Under the pieces are notes generated by a model, which saw nothing but the letters and a program-made list of their open reading frames with translations, ran no database searches and was not told the origin of the DNA. DNA of 42,544 bases from GCA-020345945 sp964596985 (lineage in GTDB: Archaea > Thermoproteota > Bathyarchaeia > RBG-16-48-13 > GCA-020345945), in the NCBI GenBank assembly GCA_964596985.1, contig CAZQWG010000012.1:1-42544 (forward strand), written 5' to 3'. The position numbers and the translations under genes were made by a program. This document shows positions 1-7,283 of this stretch, one piece after another. How positions within the stretch are numbered: the first letter of the stretch is position 1; the number at the start of each line of letters is the position of its first letter.

Positions 1-193
1 TCACATTCGTCACGTCATCACCGACCGCCACCACGTCACCAGCAAGCTCATGACCAGTAGTTCTCCCTACGCTTTCAGGTCTGGGAACCTTCCAAGAATG
101 TAGGTCGCTTCCGCAGACCCCTGCCGCCCTGACCTTCGCCAAGACAAAGTTGGGTTCCGTGATCTCCGGCACCGGTACTTCCTTGACCTCGAA
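1..193 (-). repeat. Duplicated blocks, copy 1 (dehydrogenase paralogues)
   Basis: Bases 1-55 match 1324-1378 exactly, and 99-193 (95 nt) match 1446-1540 exactly. The 43 bases between these blocks are unlike the 67 bases at the matching place in the other copy. The repeats are direct and lie within coding sequence. Confidence 0.85.
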
Positions 194-241
194 GTCACCT
201 GCCGCCGTCTTTACAGCAGCCTTCATCATTTTCTTCGACAT
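1..241 (-). CDS. Zinc-dependent alcohol dehydrogenase, N-terminal part (runs off window start)
   Basis: The reverse strand from the ATG at 241 reads about 80 codons to the window edge and is clearly the N-terminal catalytic domain of a medium-chain zinc dehydrogenase: it has GVCGSDLH (catalytic zinc cysteine) and GHELAGDV (GHE motif). It is a paralogue of the complete gene at 497-1585, sharing DNA blocks with no mismatch but with a loop about 24 nt shorter between the two motifs. The rest of the gene, and so its substrate, is not visible. The N-terminus gives no clue whether the protein is intact. Confidence 0.8.
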   Translation of the reverse strand, partial: MSKKMMKAAVKTAAGDFEVKEVPVPEITEPNFVLAKVRAAGVCGSDLHSWKVPRPESVGRTTGHELAGDVVAVGDDVTNV

Positions 242-278
242 TCTATTTCATCTCAGCTGTAGAAATGACGAGACTGGG

Positions 279-288
279 ATATAAGATT
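279..288 (-). promoter_or_regulatory. TATA element of the truncated dehydrogenase gene
   Basis: The reverse strand reads AATCTTATAT 38-47 nt upstream of the ATG at 241. The same ten bases occur at 1621-1630, at the same distance from the start of the paralogue, so the duplicated genes appear to have kept a common core promoter. Confidence 0.5.
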
Positions 289-496
289 GGATATTACACT
301 TCAACGCCTAATTAGATAACAAAAGAGTCCGTTAATCAAGAGTACTGTAAGCATTACAGTGCCTTGGTTGCAGTCTACAACCGCTCTTCTCGATATCAAC
401 ATCTAATGCATATTTAAGAGGGAAACGAGAAGAAATAAAAAGAGAAGCCTTAATCGAGGATAGGACACTCGCAGGAGTGCGTAGATCCATTCCCCG

Positions 497-1585
497 TTAA
501 GACTCGATGACGACTTTGATGGATTTTGTCTCTTTCTTGTTTGCTGCGGTCTCGAAGGCCTCGTTGATCTTCTCCAGCGGATACCTGTGGGTTATCATCT
601 CGGTCGCATGAAGCTTCCCGTCGGCGAGGAGGTCGGTGACTATCTGGAACTCCGGGTCATTACCCCAGAAATAGAAGCCGGACACAGGAGTAATATCAAC
701 CTCACTCCACTGAATCTTCGACCAGTCAAGCTTGAGGGCCATTGGTTCAAACATAGCCCCTATGATTCCTATCTTACCCTTCCCTCGAACCATCGAGATG
801 GCTTGAGGTATCGTGACTGGAAGAGCCTTGCCGCCGACGCACTCGCAGACCACATCAGCCCCACGCCCACCGGTAAGCCCCATAACCTTCTTGACGGGAT
901 CCTCCTTCGCAGTGTTGATCGTCGCATACGCACCGAAAGCCTTCTTCGCCACCCCCAACGGATAGTCAATGATATCTGTGATGATACCCTTCGCACCAGC
1001 CACATTCACTAGATCAAGTAAACTCATCCCTATAGGACCGGCACCAATGATTACCACGGTCTGGTCCATCCTGATCCCTGTTCTATTTACTGCGTGGACG
1101 CTTGTACCGTAGACGTCCATGATCGCCGACTCGGCGTACCCGACATGGTCCGGGAGAGGATAGAACTTCTCAGAGGGCCCAGCAACAAACTCACCGAACG
1201 CTCGGGCTAGTGTCGCGCTTCTAACTTTCCTTAAGTCTGGGCATAGGTGGTATTGTCCTACTCTGCACCAGTAGCATTTTCCGCATGAGACGACGGATTC
1301 TATCCCGACCCTGTCACCAGGCTTCACATTCGTCACGTCATCACCGACCGCCACCACGTCACCAGCAAGCTCATGACCCATTATCGCCCCCTCACCAGCC
1401 CACATGCCAAATGCATCATCCTTAGCGACAGGGACTTTCCAGAAGTGTAGGTCGCTTCCGCAGACCCCTGCCGCCCTGACCTTCGCCAAGACAAAGTTGG
1501 GTTCCGTGATCTCCGGCACCGGTACTTCCTTGACCTCGAATCTGCCATCTGCTGTCCTAACCGCAGCCTTCATCTTCTTCGGCAT
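497..1585 (-). CDS. Zinc-dependent medium-chain alcohol dehydrogenase (threonine/sorbitol dehydrogenase-like)
   Basis: This 362-residue protein oxidises an alcohol with NAD(P)+; the substrate cannot be told from sequence. The catalytic zinc site is visible as C42 (GVCGSDLH) and H71-E72 (GHELAGD). The structural zinc loop has C101, C104, C107 and C115. A Rossmann motif, VVIIGAGPIG, lies near residue 180. An upstream TTG would add 21 residues, but the ATG at 1585 is chosen because MPKKMKAAV aligns with the start of the paralogue at 1-241 and lies 36 nt below a TATA element. The gene stands alone. The family includes threonine, sorbitol and glucose dehydrogenases, and the assignment stops at family level. 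Confidence 0.9.
   Translation of the reverse strand: MPKKMKAAVRTADGRFEVKEVPVPEITEPNFVLAKVRAAGVCGSDLHFWKVPVAKDDAFGMWAGEGAIMGHELAGDVVAVGDDVTNVKPGDRVGIESVVSCGKCYWCRVGQYHLCPDLRKVRSATLARAFGEFVAGPSEKFYPLPDHVGYAESAIMDVYGTSVHAVNRTGIRMDQTVVIIGAGPIGMSLLDLVNVAGAKGIITDIIDYPLGVAKKAFGAYATINTAKEDPVKKVMGLTGGRGADVVCECVGGKALPVTIPQAISMVRGKGKIGIIGAMFEPMALKLDWSKIQWSEVDITPVSGFYFWGNDPEFQIVTDLLADGKLHATEMITHRYPLEKINEAFETAANKKETKSIKVVIES
817..830. other. No separate gene seen opposite the dehydrogenase
   Basis: The forward strand across the dehydrogenase is open in places, but it mirrors the codons of the reverse-strand gene and shows no ribosome-binding site or promoter. I do not annotate a gene here. Confidence 0.2.
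1324..1540 (-). repeat. Duplicated blocks, copy 2 (dehydrogenase paralogues)
   Basis: This is the partner of the blocks at 1-193: 1324-1378 and 1446-1540 are identical to 1-55 and 99-193. The sequence between them (1379-1445), which encodes the loop between the zinc cysteine and the GHE motif, is unrelated to the matching part of copy 1. Confidence 0.85.
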
Positions 1586-1620
1586 CTCTATTCGCCTCAC
1601 GGAGAGATAGCTTGGAAAAG

Positions 1621-1630
1621 ATATAAGATT
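1621..1630 (-). promoter_or_regulatory. TATA element of the alcohol dehydrogenase gene
   Basis: The ten-base AT-rich element is identical to that of the paralogue at 279-288 and lies 36-45 nt before the ATG at 1585, a normal distance for an archaeal gene with a short leader. Confidence 0.5.
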
Positions 1631-1693
1631 AGGTACGGAAGCCGACACGCGTGTATCCTAGATTAATTCGGTAAGTAAGACGGTGTAAGCCAC

Positions 1694-2557
1694 CTATGAT
1701 CCTAGTCTCTCGATTATTGACTCGATATCCTTGGAAGTCTCGATTCCTGTGACGGGTTTCATCGTGAGGATTAACTTTGAGACCCCTATCTTCCTTAATC
1801 GATCAGCGTCCTTCCTAGTCGGTTCCACGATCCTGAATACACCGTTTCCTTGCAGGAAGAGTTCTCTCTTGAGCGACTCGTTCTCCATCTCAAATGCCTT
1901 CGAGTAGCATGGTCTTGAGCATGAGTTGAGATCCGTTTCTCCTAGAAGCCTAGCGGTGTGGCATTTCCGCGTCAACGCAGCAGGGATCAAATGAAGATAG
2001 ACGGAGATATCGAAACCACGATCCACAAGTTCGTGGTAGTTTTTGAAGGATTGGGGGATCCAGTCGACGTCGGCGGAGTTGACTCCCATCTCCTTGTAGA
2101 ACTGGATGGTAGGATCATAGTTCAACGCAGTCCGATAATAGATCCGTTTCACTTTGTACTTTACGAAGATACTGGCTGAATGCTCAGTGATTTGAGGCCA
2201 CGGGCACCTCGCAGGAGTATACACCAGCTGTCTTCCAAGGCGCGGCTTCAATTTACGGAACCCTCCTAGATAACTCAGGGTGCCAAGATCGTTCACCACT
2301 ACCTCAATCCCCCCCAATTTGCCGAGGGTCTTGAAGTGCCCCTTCAACTTGTTCAAGGCATCGTCAGACACCCTAGGGGTCACATAGGCGAACTCTTTCC
2401 CTGCATCTTCGGTCAGACGAAATGCCTCGATGAGGGCTCTTTCCGTAGGTAGATTATACATGCAGAATTCGGATCCGAAACGGATCTCAGAACAACCGGT
2501 CCTCAAGGCTTCCCTGAGCAAGGGAAGGTTGCCCGCTTGAACACTAAATGCAGTCAT
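1694..2557 (-). CDS. UbiV-like U32-family iron-sulfur protein (copy A)
   Basis: This 287-residue protein belongs to the peptidase U32 superfamily, which despite the name includes RNA and quinone hydroxylation factors. It resembles UbiV, the smaller half of the UbiU-UbiV [4Fe-4S] heterodimer: a cysteine near residue 32 (RFGSEFC) is followed far downstream by C-x13-C-x3-C (KCHTARLLGE then CSRPC). The ATG overlaps the stop of the upstream UbiU-like gene (ATGA), so the two are translationally coupled, as expected for heterodimer partners. No quinone gene is nearby, so hydroxylation of RNA or another substrate is equally possible. A tract at 2028-2128 is almost identical in DNA to copy B at 5235-5335. 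Confidence 0.8.
   Translation of the reverse strand: MTAFSVQAGNLPLLREALRTGCSEIRFGSEFCMYNLPTERALIEAFRLTEDAGKEFAYVTPRVSDDALNKLKGHFKTLGKLGGIEVVVNDLGTLSYLGGFRKLKPRLGRQLVYTPARCPWPQITEHSASIFVKYKVKRIYYRTALNYDPTIQFYKEMGVNSADVDWIPQSFKNYHELVDRGFDISVYLHLIPAALTRKCHTARLLGETDLNSCSRPCYSKAFEMENESLKRELFLQGNGVFRIVEPTRKDADRLRKIGVSKLILTMKPVTGIETSKDIESIIERLGS
2028..2128 (-). repeat. 101-nt inverted near-identical tract, copy A
   Basis: This tract inside the UbiV-like copy A matches 5235-5335 in copy B, in inverted orientation, at 100 of 101 positions, while the flanking coding sequence is strongly diverged. It encodes the shared segment from ALNYDPTIQFYKEMG through IPQSFK. Confidence 0.95.
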
Positions 2558-3624
2558 GTCTCGACCCAACTGTAGTGCTGTTTCGTCCAGGTCTGCCAAG
2601 AGAGCGGGGTCTTGTAGGGTGCGTGGGCGAGCCCGCTGTAGTAACAACGGTTTTGCCTACACCAGATCTCCTTGAGCTTGTAGAAGTCTGTTGGGACAGG
2701 AAGGAAGTAGACACCGTTCTTCAGTTCTTCCAGCCTTTGCTCGTACTCCCCCATTTTTCCCTCAAATATGAGGTCGATGAGTTCTCGGTAAACCCTTGTC
2801 GTGCTCTCCTGATACCAGATCGAACCACTTCGCCCCTCGATCTTGAAACCGACGACCCCGGTCCGCATAAGTTCCGGAAGGTTACAGATGGAACAGTATT
2901 CGAAGGCATCCATCACTGGGGTATCCTCATACCTCTCTGATGGGTCAGCAAGATTTCGGAGTGAGAAGGGCAAGGCACAGGGGGTCGATTTGTGGGATTT
3001 TGCCTGAGCCTCGGTTAGTTCAGGGAAGGTGTAATGGTAAAGGTAGCAACTGCCGTTGATGTTGGAGCAGCCTCCCCCGTGGATAAGGATCTCAATCTCG
3101 GCATTACAATTCCTGACAATATTCTCTATCTCCTCAATAGTCAGGTGCCTTTCCGGGATCACTCTGCTGAAGCCCAGCCTCTCAAGGAACCGTACCGCTT
3201 CCACGTTCATCGACATGAAGTACGTGCTTGCATAGAGGGGAAGGTCGACATCCATCCCGTGGATTATTGAGAGGATCCCTACGTCTCCGACTATGAGGGC
3301 GTCAACCCCACAGTCAACACACTTGCGAATATGATCTCTGATCGCCTCCTCGATAATATCTGCCATGAAGGGCCAGTTGACTACGAGGGGGATCTCCACA
3401 CCTCTATCGTGTGCATATCCTACAAGTTTAGAGAGATCATCGTAGTTGGGGATCTCAGTCGAGGGTCCCCTGTAAAGAACAAAATCTCTGATCGGCGGAA
3501 TCTGAACGGCACAGTAAACCTCATCCGCCCCAGCATCAATGACCCTTCTTCCCCCGTCCAAGGAGTTTACAGGCGAAAGAATCTTCGGCTTCGTAGCTTC
3601 GGTTCGACCTGTACCTTTCCCCAT
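2554..3624 (-). CDS. UbiU-like U32-family iron-sulfur protein (copy A)
   Basis: This protein of about 356 residues has a U32 TIM-barrel-type opening (KILSPVNSLDG, VIDAGADEVYCAV) and conserved cysteines at about 186 and 193 (HGGGCSNINGSC), 216 (PCALPF) and 244/247 (YCSIC). The set resembles the four cluster ligands of UbiU. Its stop overlaps the start of the UbiV-like gene. A GTG at 3639 is an alternative start, but a TATA-like element at 3653-3663 predicts transcription from about 3632, so the ATG at 3624 is preferred. It diverges from a paralogous pair starting at 3736. The role is probably an oxygen-independent hydroxylation or related radical chemistry; this is inferred from the family. 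Confidence 0.8.
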   Translation of the reverse strand: MGKGTGRTEATKPKILSPVNSLDGGRRVIDAGADEVYCAVQIPPIRDFVLYRGPSTEIPNYDDLSKLVGYAHDRGVEIPLVVNWPFMADIIEEAIRDHIRKCVDCGVDALIVGDVGILSIIHGMDVDLPLYASTYFMSMNVEAVRFLERLGFSRVIPERHLTIEEIENIVRNCNAEIEILIHGGGCSNINGSCYLYHYTFPELTEAQAKSHKSTPCALPFSLRNLADPSERYEDTPVMDAFEYCSICNLPELMRTGVVGFKIEGRSGSIWYQESTTRVYRELIDLIFEGKMGEYEQRLEELKNGVYFLPVPTDFYKLKEIWCRQNRCYYSGLAHAPYKTPLSWQTWTKQHYSWVET

Positions 3625-3652
3625 CTTGATCAGGAACACTCACCAAAGACCG

Positions 3653-3701
3653 CTATTAAGATTTTTCTGAGACGCGATCTGCCACAATTCTTAACTTAAA
3701 T
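3653..3701. promoter_or_regulatory. Divergent promoter region between the two UbiU/UbiV-like pairs
   Basis: The gap between the two divergent operons is only about 110 nt. A reverse-strand AATCTTAATAG element (3653-3663) would serve copy A, and a forward CTTAAAT element (3695-3701) would serve copy B. No clear operator palindrome is visible between them. Confidence 0.45.
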
Positions 3702-3735
3702 CCTAGCACACCCCAACCAGATGCAGGGATTCTCA

Positions 3736-4809
3736 ATGGTGAAGCCGAAGACCCAGGGAGGACACATACCGAAACTCCTCTCCCCGATCAAATCCTTCAC
3801 CGGAGCTGTCAGAGTGATTGATGCCGGGGCAGATGAGATCTACTGCGGCGTAAAGATTCCCGGCTTCGGAGACTTTGAACTCTACCGAGGCTCAGGGACA
3901 CAGGTGACAACCTACGATGAGTTCAGGAGGATAGTGGGATACGCACACGCCCACGGCGTAAAGGTTCTTCTGACTCTAAACCAGCCCTTCATGGTCGACT
4001 TACTAGAGAAACACCTGAAGAAGCACATCAGCACCTGCCTTGACATCGGAGTCGACGCCTTCATCATCGGTGATCTCGGCATACTATCCCTGGTCAAAGA
4101 GTTGAATAACGATACCGAACTCTGCGCCAGCACCTATCTATTAACACTGAATAGTGAAACTGCAACCTTCTTGAAGGAAATGGGGTTCGATAGAGTCATA
4201 CTGGAACGACACGTCTCTATTGACGAGATCAAAGATATCGTCCGAAGCACTGATGTGAAGATAGAGGCTTTCGTCCACGGTTCAGGCTGCTCCAACATCA
4301 ACGTAAACTGCTACCTTTACCACTTCAAGTTCCCTTCCATGGATAGGGGACTCTTGACAATAGACGGCATAAAGTTCCCTTGCGCCCTTCCCTTCGAAGT
4401 CACCGATGCCACCACTCAAGAACGGCTAGGGGTTGCCCCCGTACTTGACGCGTACACCTTCTGCTCGCTCTGCAAGCTTCCCGAACTCGTCCACTCAGGC
4501 GTCTATGGACTGAAGATTGAGGGACGAGGCATAAACGAAGACTACCAAGAAAGCACCACTAGACTCTACCGAGAGTCGATCGATATGATCCTCAAAGGCA
4601 GAGAAGAAAAGTTCATGAAGAAGCTCACCACGGCAAAAGAGGACTTTGTTCCACTACCACACGACCTCCCCCTCACAACCCTACATGAGCTCTGTTGTGA
4701 ACAGCAACGATGCTACTATTCCCCTCTCTTCCACCCACCCTACAAAGAGCCACTCTCCTGGAAGACGTGGACCAAACTCCAGTACAAACTCCTGGTGGTT
4801 CAGAAGTGA
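3736..4809 (+). CDS. UbiU-like U32-family iron-sulfur protein (copy B)
   Basis: This protein of about 357 residues is a paralogue of the gene at 2554-3624, with the same ordered motifs: KLLSPIKSFTG, VIDAGADEIYCGV, GSGCSNINVNC, PCALPF and FCSLC. All the candidate cluster cysteines are kept, so it is not a decayed copy. The ATG at 3721 would add five residues but lies at or before the predicted transcription start (TATA at 3695-3701). The stop overlaps the GTG start of the UbiV-like partner. Two complete and diverged pairs suggest two substrates or two conditions rather than redundancy. Confidence 0.8.
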   Translation: MVKPKTQGGHIPKLLSPIKSFTGAVRVIDAGADEIYCGVKIPGFGDFELYRGSGTQVTTYDEFRRIVGYAHAHGVKVLLTLNQPFMVDLLEKHLKKHISTCLDIGVDAFIIGDLGILSLVKELNNDTELCASTYLLTLNSETATFLKEMGFDRVILERHVSIDEIKDIVRSTDVKIEAFVHGSGCSNINVNCYLYHFKFPSMDRGLLTIDGIKFPCALPFEVTDATTQERLGVAPVLDAYTFCSLCKLPELVHSGVYGLKIEGRGINEDYQESTTRLYRESIDMILKGREEKFMKKLTTAKEDFVPLPHDLPLTTLHELCCEQQRCYYSPLFHPPYKEPLSWKTWTKLQYKLLVVQK

Positions 4810-5675
4810 AGGTAGCCGTACAGGCTGAATCCCTCAAACCATACAAGGAGGCTGCCGACAGCAACTGCGAGAAAGTGAGATTCGGTCCTGAGTTCTGCGA
4901 CATGAAGCTACCAGACCTGAAGACGCTACGCCTCGCCTATGAGCTGGCTGAGGATGCAGGAAAAGAGTTTGCGTATGTTACCCCCCCAATCTCGAACCCG
5001 ACCCTAGAGAGAATAGGGAGAACTCTGTCAGTTCTAGACGGCCTCGGACCAATCGAAGTCATCGTGAACGACCTAGGAGTGCTCCGACTCCTAAGGAAGA
5101 GTCGACAATTGAAACCGCATCTAGGTCGCCTAAGAGTCTATATCCCGGGAAGGTGCCCCTGGCCTCAGGTTACACGCATGCCAAACGTCTCCTATTTCTC
5201 ACGGAGAAGAGTGGAGCAGATCTTCTATCAGACGGCGTTGAACTATGATCCTACCATCCAGTTCTACAAGGAGATGGGAGTCAACTCCGCCGACGTCGAC
5301 TGGATCCCCCAATCCTTCAAACACTACCACGAACTGACCCGTAAAGGTATCCGGCTCTCAGTTCACACCTACCTAGTTCCCGTAACATCGACCAGAAGGT
5401 GCCATACGGCTCGATTCCTCGGAGAGTCTATGCCAGAAGAATGCTCCCATCCCTGCTTGGGCAGGACATTCAGACTTAGACAGGAGACGGCGGGAGCCGA
5501 TTTCTTCCTGAACGGCAACGCTGTCTTTAGATATGCCGAGCCTCAGCCACGTGAACTGAAGAATCTCGGAGACCTGGATGGCGTAGAGGTTGTTCTCTAT
5601 GCGGGTGGTCCATGGGAAGCCGTGATGAAGGATGGTCTGGAAGAGACTGTCAGGAGGCTGAAGAGGGGGGTCTGA
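4806..5675 (+). CDS. UbiV-like U32-family iron-sulfur protein (copy B)
   Basis: This 289-residue protein begins at a GTG (4806) that overlaps the TGA of the upstream gene; translation begins KVAVQAESLKPYKEA, which is typical of UbiV-type proteins. It keeps RFGPEFC near the N-terminus and the C-x13-C-x3-C set (RCHTARFLGE then CSHPC). It is strongly diverged from copy A except for a segment identical over about 30 residues, matching the DNA tract at 5235-5335. The last 26 nt overlap the end of the convergent NTF2-like gene. Confidence 0.8.
   Translation: MKVAVQAESLKPYKEAADSNCEKVRFGPEFCDMKLPDLKTLRLAYELAEDAGKEFAYVTPPISNPTLERIGRTLSVLDGLGPIEVIVNDLGVLRLLRKSRQLKPHLGRLRVYIPGRCPWPQVTRMPNVSYFSRRRVEQIFYQTALNYDPTIQFYKEMGVNSADVDWIPQSFKHYHELTRKGIRLSVHTYLVPVTSTRRCHTARFLGESMPEECSHPCLGRTFRLRQETAGADFFLNGNAVFRYAEPQPRELKNLGDLDGVEVVLYAGGPWEAVMKDGLEETVRRLKRGV
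5235..5335 (+). repeat. 101-nt inverted near-identical tract, copy B
   Basis: This is the partner of 2028-2128. Bases 5235-5321 are identical to the reverse complement of the other copy, 5322 differs, and 5323-5335 are identical again. Flanking sequence diverges at once on both sides. Confidence 0.95.
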
Positions 5676-6075
5676 CTCTTTCGAGGTCCTCCTTCTTCAC
5701 GGCCATCCATCCGTGCAGAAGCTTAATGCGTAAGGACTGGATACGCCCCTTATTCAACTCGTATATGCCAACACAGGGGAGCCATGCCCGTTGCCCGTCC
5801 TTCGTCACCGATTCGATAAGGAATTCATGTGTCACCCGATTCCCTTCCGTTCTTATAGACTTCTCTTTAATGAAGAGTACCGGGAACATCTCTCTAAGCT
5901 CAGAGACCCACTGATTTATCTCCCGTTCACCCTTAAACTCGTAGGGACCCCAAGAAAGCAGCGGGTCTTCGCCTAAGAGATCTAGGAGTTCTTTTGAATC
6001 ATTTTTCATCAGCGCAAGACAGAACTTATGAACCTGAACCGCTGGCTCTGCGTCTTCTGAACCCAACCGATTCAA
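5650..6075 (-). CDS. NTF2/SnoaL-like small protein
   Basis: This 141-residue protein has the look of a cone-shaped NTF2/SnoaL fold: an N-terminal helix pair (VHKFCLALMKNDSKELLDLLGED), WGPYEFKGEREINQWV, then alternating strands with VTHEFLIES and GIYELNKGRIQSLRIKL. The family covers enzymes and ligand carriers, and no catalytic residues can be singled out. It probably starts at the TTG at 6075. It overlaps the convergent UbiV-like gene by 26 nt, so a link to that pathway is possible but rests only on position. Confidence 0.6.
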   Translation of the reverse strand: MNRLGSEDAEPAVQVHKFCLALMKNDSKELLDLLGEDPLLSWGPYEFKGEREINQWVSELREMFPVLFIKEKSIRTEGNRVTHEFLIESVTKDGQRAWLPCVGIYELNKGRIQSLRIKLLHGWMAVKKEDLERVRPPSSAS

Positions 6076-6091
6076 CCCAGGTGGTTCCCGT

Positions 6092-6454
6092 TCAGCCTAG
6101 AAGGTTTCTCAGCTTCGATAGCCAAGACCCCTCGGATTCCCCTCGAAGTTCCCTCTCTTTCCTCTTCGCCTCTTCCTTCTCCTTCTTCAGTTCTTTCACC
6201 TTGGCTATGATGCGCTCCGCATTCTTCGTGTAGTCGAACCCCATCATATTAGCGAAGTCATGGCCGCCCTGACCGAAGAAGGCTACGAATCCCGGATATG
6301 TCATTAGGAAACCCGTCTCACCAATGAAGGATCCGAATGGTTTCGTCCCTTCCAATATGACCTCGGCGAAATCCTCCAGATCTAGGTCGACAATTCGCCT
6401 AGCGATGATGCCAATAATGTACTCTTCTCTCTCAGGCAATATCTCTATTGACAT
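6092..6454 (-). CDS. Conserved-looking hypothetical protein with charged C-terminal helix
   Basis: I do not recognise this 120-residue protein. An N-terminal globular part (residues 1-75) includes a Gly/Phe-rich stretch (GFVAFFGQGGHDFANMMGFDY). Residues 80-108 are almost all Lys, Glu and Arg and should form a long helix or coiled coil, and the tail SWLSKLRNLLG is amphipathic. The reverse-strand element TTCTTAATAATTC about 25-40 nt upstream is a plausible TATA box, so it may be transcribed apart from the membrane-protein operon ending at 6542. Confidence 0.65.
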   Translation of the reverse strand: MSIEILPEREEYIIGIIARRIVDLDLEDFAEVILEGTKPFGSFIGETGFLMTYPGFVAFFGQGGHDFANMMGFDYTKNAERIIAKVKELKKEKEEAKRKERELRGESEGSWLSKLRNLLG

Positions 6455-6506
6455 TCCAACAGGGAAAGTCGTTCAAGAATTATTAAGAATTACCGTCCTA
6501 CCCGAT

Positions 6507-6530
6507 AGATAAAAAAGAAAAATAAGGGGA
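6507..6530 (-). terminator. Poly-T terminator after the membrane-protein operon
   Basis: The reverse strand just after the stop at 6542 is very T-rich (TTATTTTTCTTTTTTATC), the usual form of an intrinsic archaeal terminator. It separates the six-gene cluster from the hypothetical gene at 6092-6454. Confidence 0.5.
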
Positions 6531-6541
6531 GTCGGAAGACC

Positions 6542-7264
6542 CTATTTGGACCTTCTCGACCTTCTTTTCGGCTTTGCTTCTTTCTCTGCTACGTACTCCT
6601 TCTTTACACCAAGGAACGGGAAGGCGAATAAGTCGATCAGTATCAGTACGAAGATACCCACCGGGATGAACCATGTTGATGGAAATCCGTAGAGGGAGTC
6701 CAGTACTTTCCACTGAATGAGGTTCAGCTTCCCAAGGGCGGTCATTGATACACACATTGCTGTGTAGACCAACAGTACGACACGCCCGAGTGTTCTGAAT
6801 GGAGCCGTGGGTTTTTCGAGTCTTCCTGTGAATAGGAAGTAACTCATACCCAGGGCGTAGCATATGCCAGCGACGAATGGACCTATGCCTGTGAATAGCT
6901 TCTGTGCGTAGCCAAGCGATGCTGTCCAGCTGATTGCGACACCGTACGGCAGGACGAGGCCGATGCCGACGGTCATTACCAGGATCGAGACAGCTCTGTA
7001 GACGTTTATCAGTCCTGGTATGAAGATGCAGATGAATCCCAGACCCATCACAAGTGCCAATACCGCTTGAGCGCTTGGAAGTGAAGGTATCAGCGCGCGT
7101 GCCACCTGGTCGAACTGTGCGACGAAGAGGTAGCCCGCACCTATGCCCACAACCAAACTCTGTACGAAACGGTATAGTGGATTGTCCTTGTAGAGTACGC
7201 TATAGGCGGCGAAGAACACGAATGTGTTCAGGTACGGCATTATTGGCTCTATTGGCGATACCAT
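6542..7264 (-). CDS. Multi-pass membrane protein of the MutL-linked cluster
   Basis: This 240-residue protein has about seven hydrophobic segments (for example TFVFFAAYSVLY, VLALVMGLGFICIFIPG, AVSILVMTVGIGLVLPYG, VVLLVYTAMCVSMTAL, FIPVGIFVLILIDLFAF) and a basic C-terminal tail (KPKRRSRRSK) that should face the cytoplasm. No family is recognised. The ATG at 7264 has a strong GGAGG ribosome-binding site 9 nt upstream. It is last in a run of four membrane-protein genes separated by at most about 20 nt, so it is almost certainly co-transcribed and probably part of one membrane complex. Confidence 0.85.
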   Translation of the reverse strand: MVSPIEPIMPYLNTFVFFAAYSVLYKDNPLYRFVQSLVVGIGAGYLFVAQFDQVARALIPSLPSAQAVLALVMGLGFICIFIPGLINVYRAVSILVMTVGIGLVLPYGVAISWTASLGYAQKLFTGIGPFVAGICYALGMSYFLFTGRLEKPTAPFRTLGRVVLLVYTAMCVSMTALGKLNLIQWKVLDSLYGFPSTWFIPVGIFVLILIDLFAFPFLGVKKEYVAEKEAKPKRRSRRSK

Positions 7265-7283
7265 CTTTCATTTCCTCCTTAGG

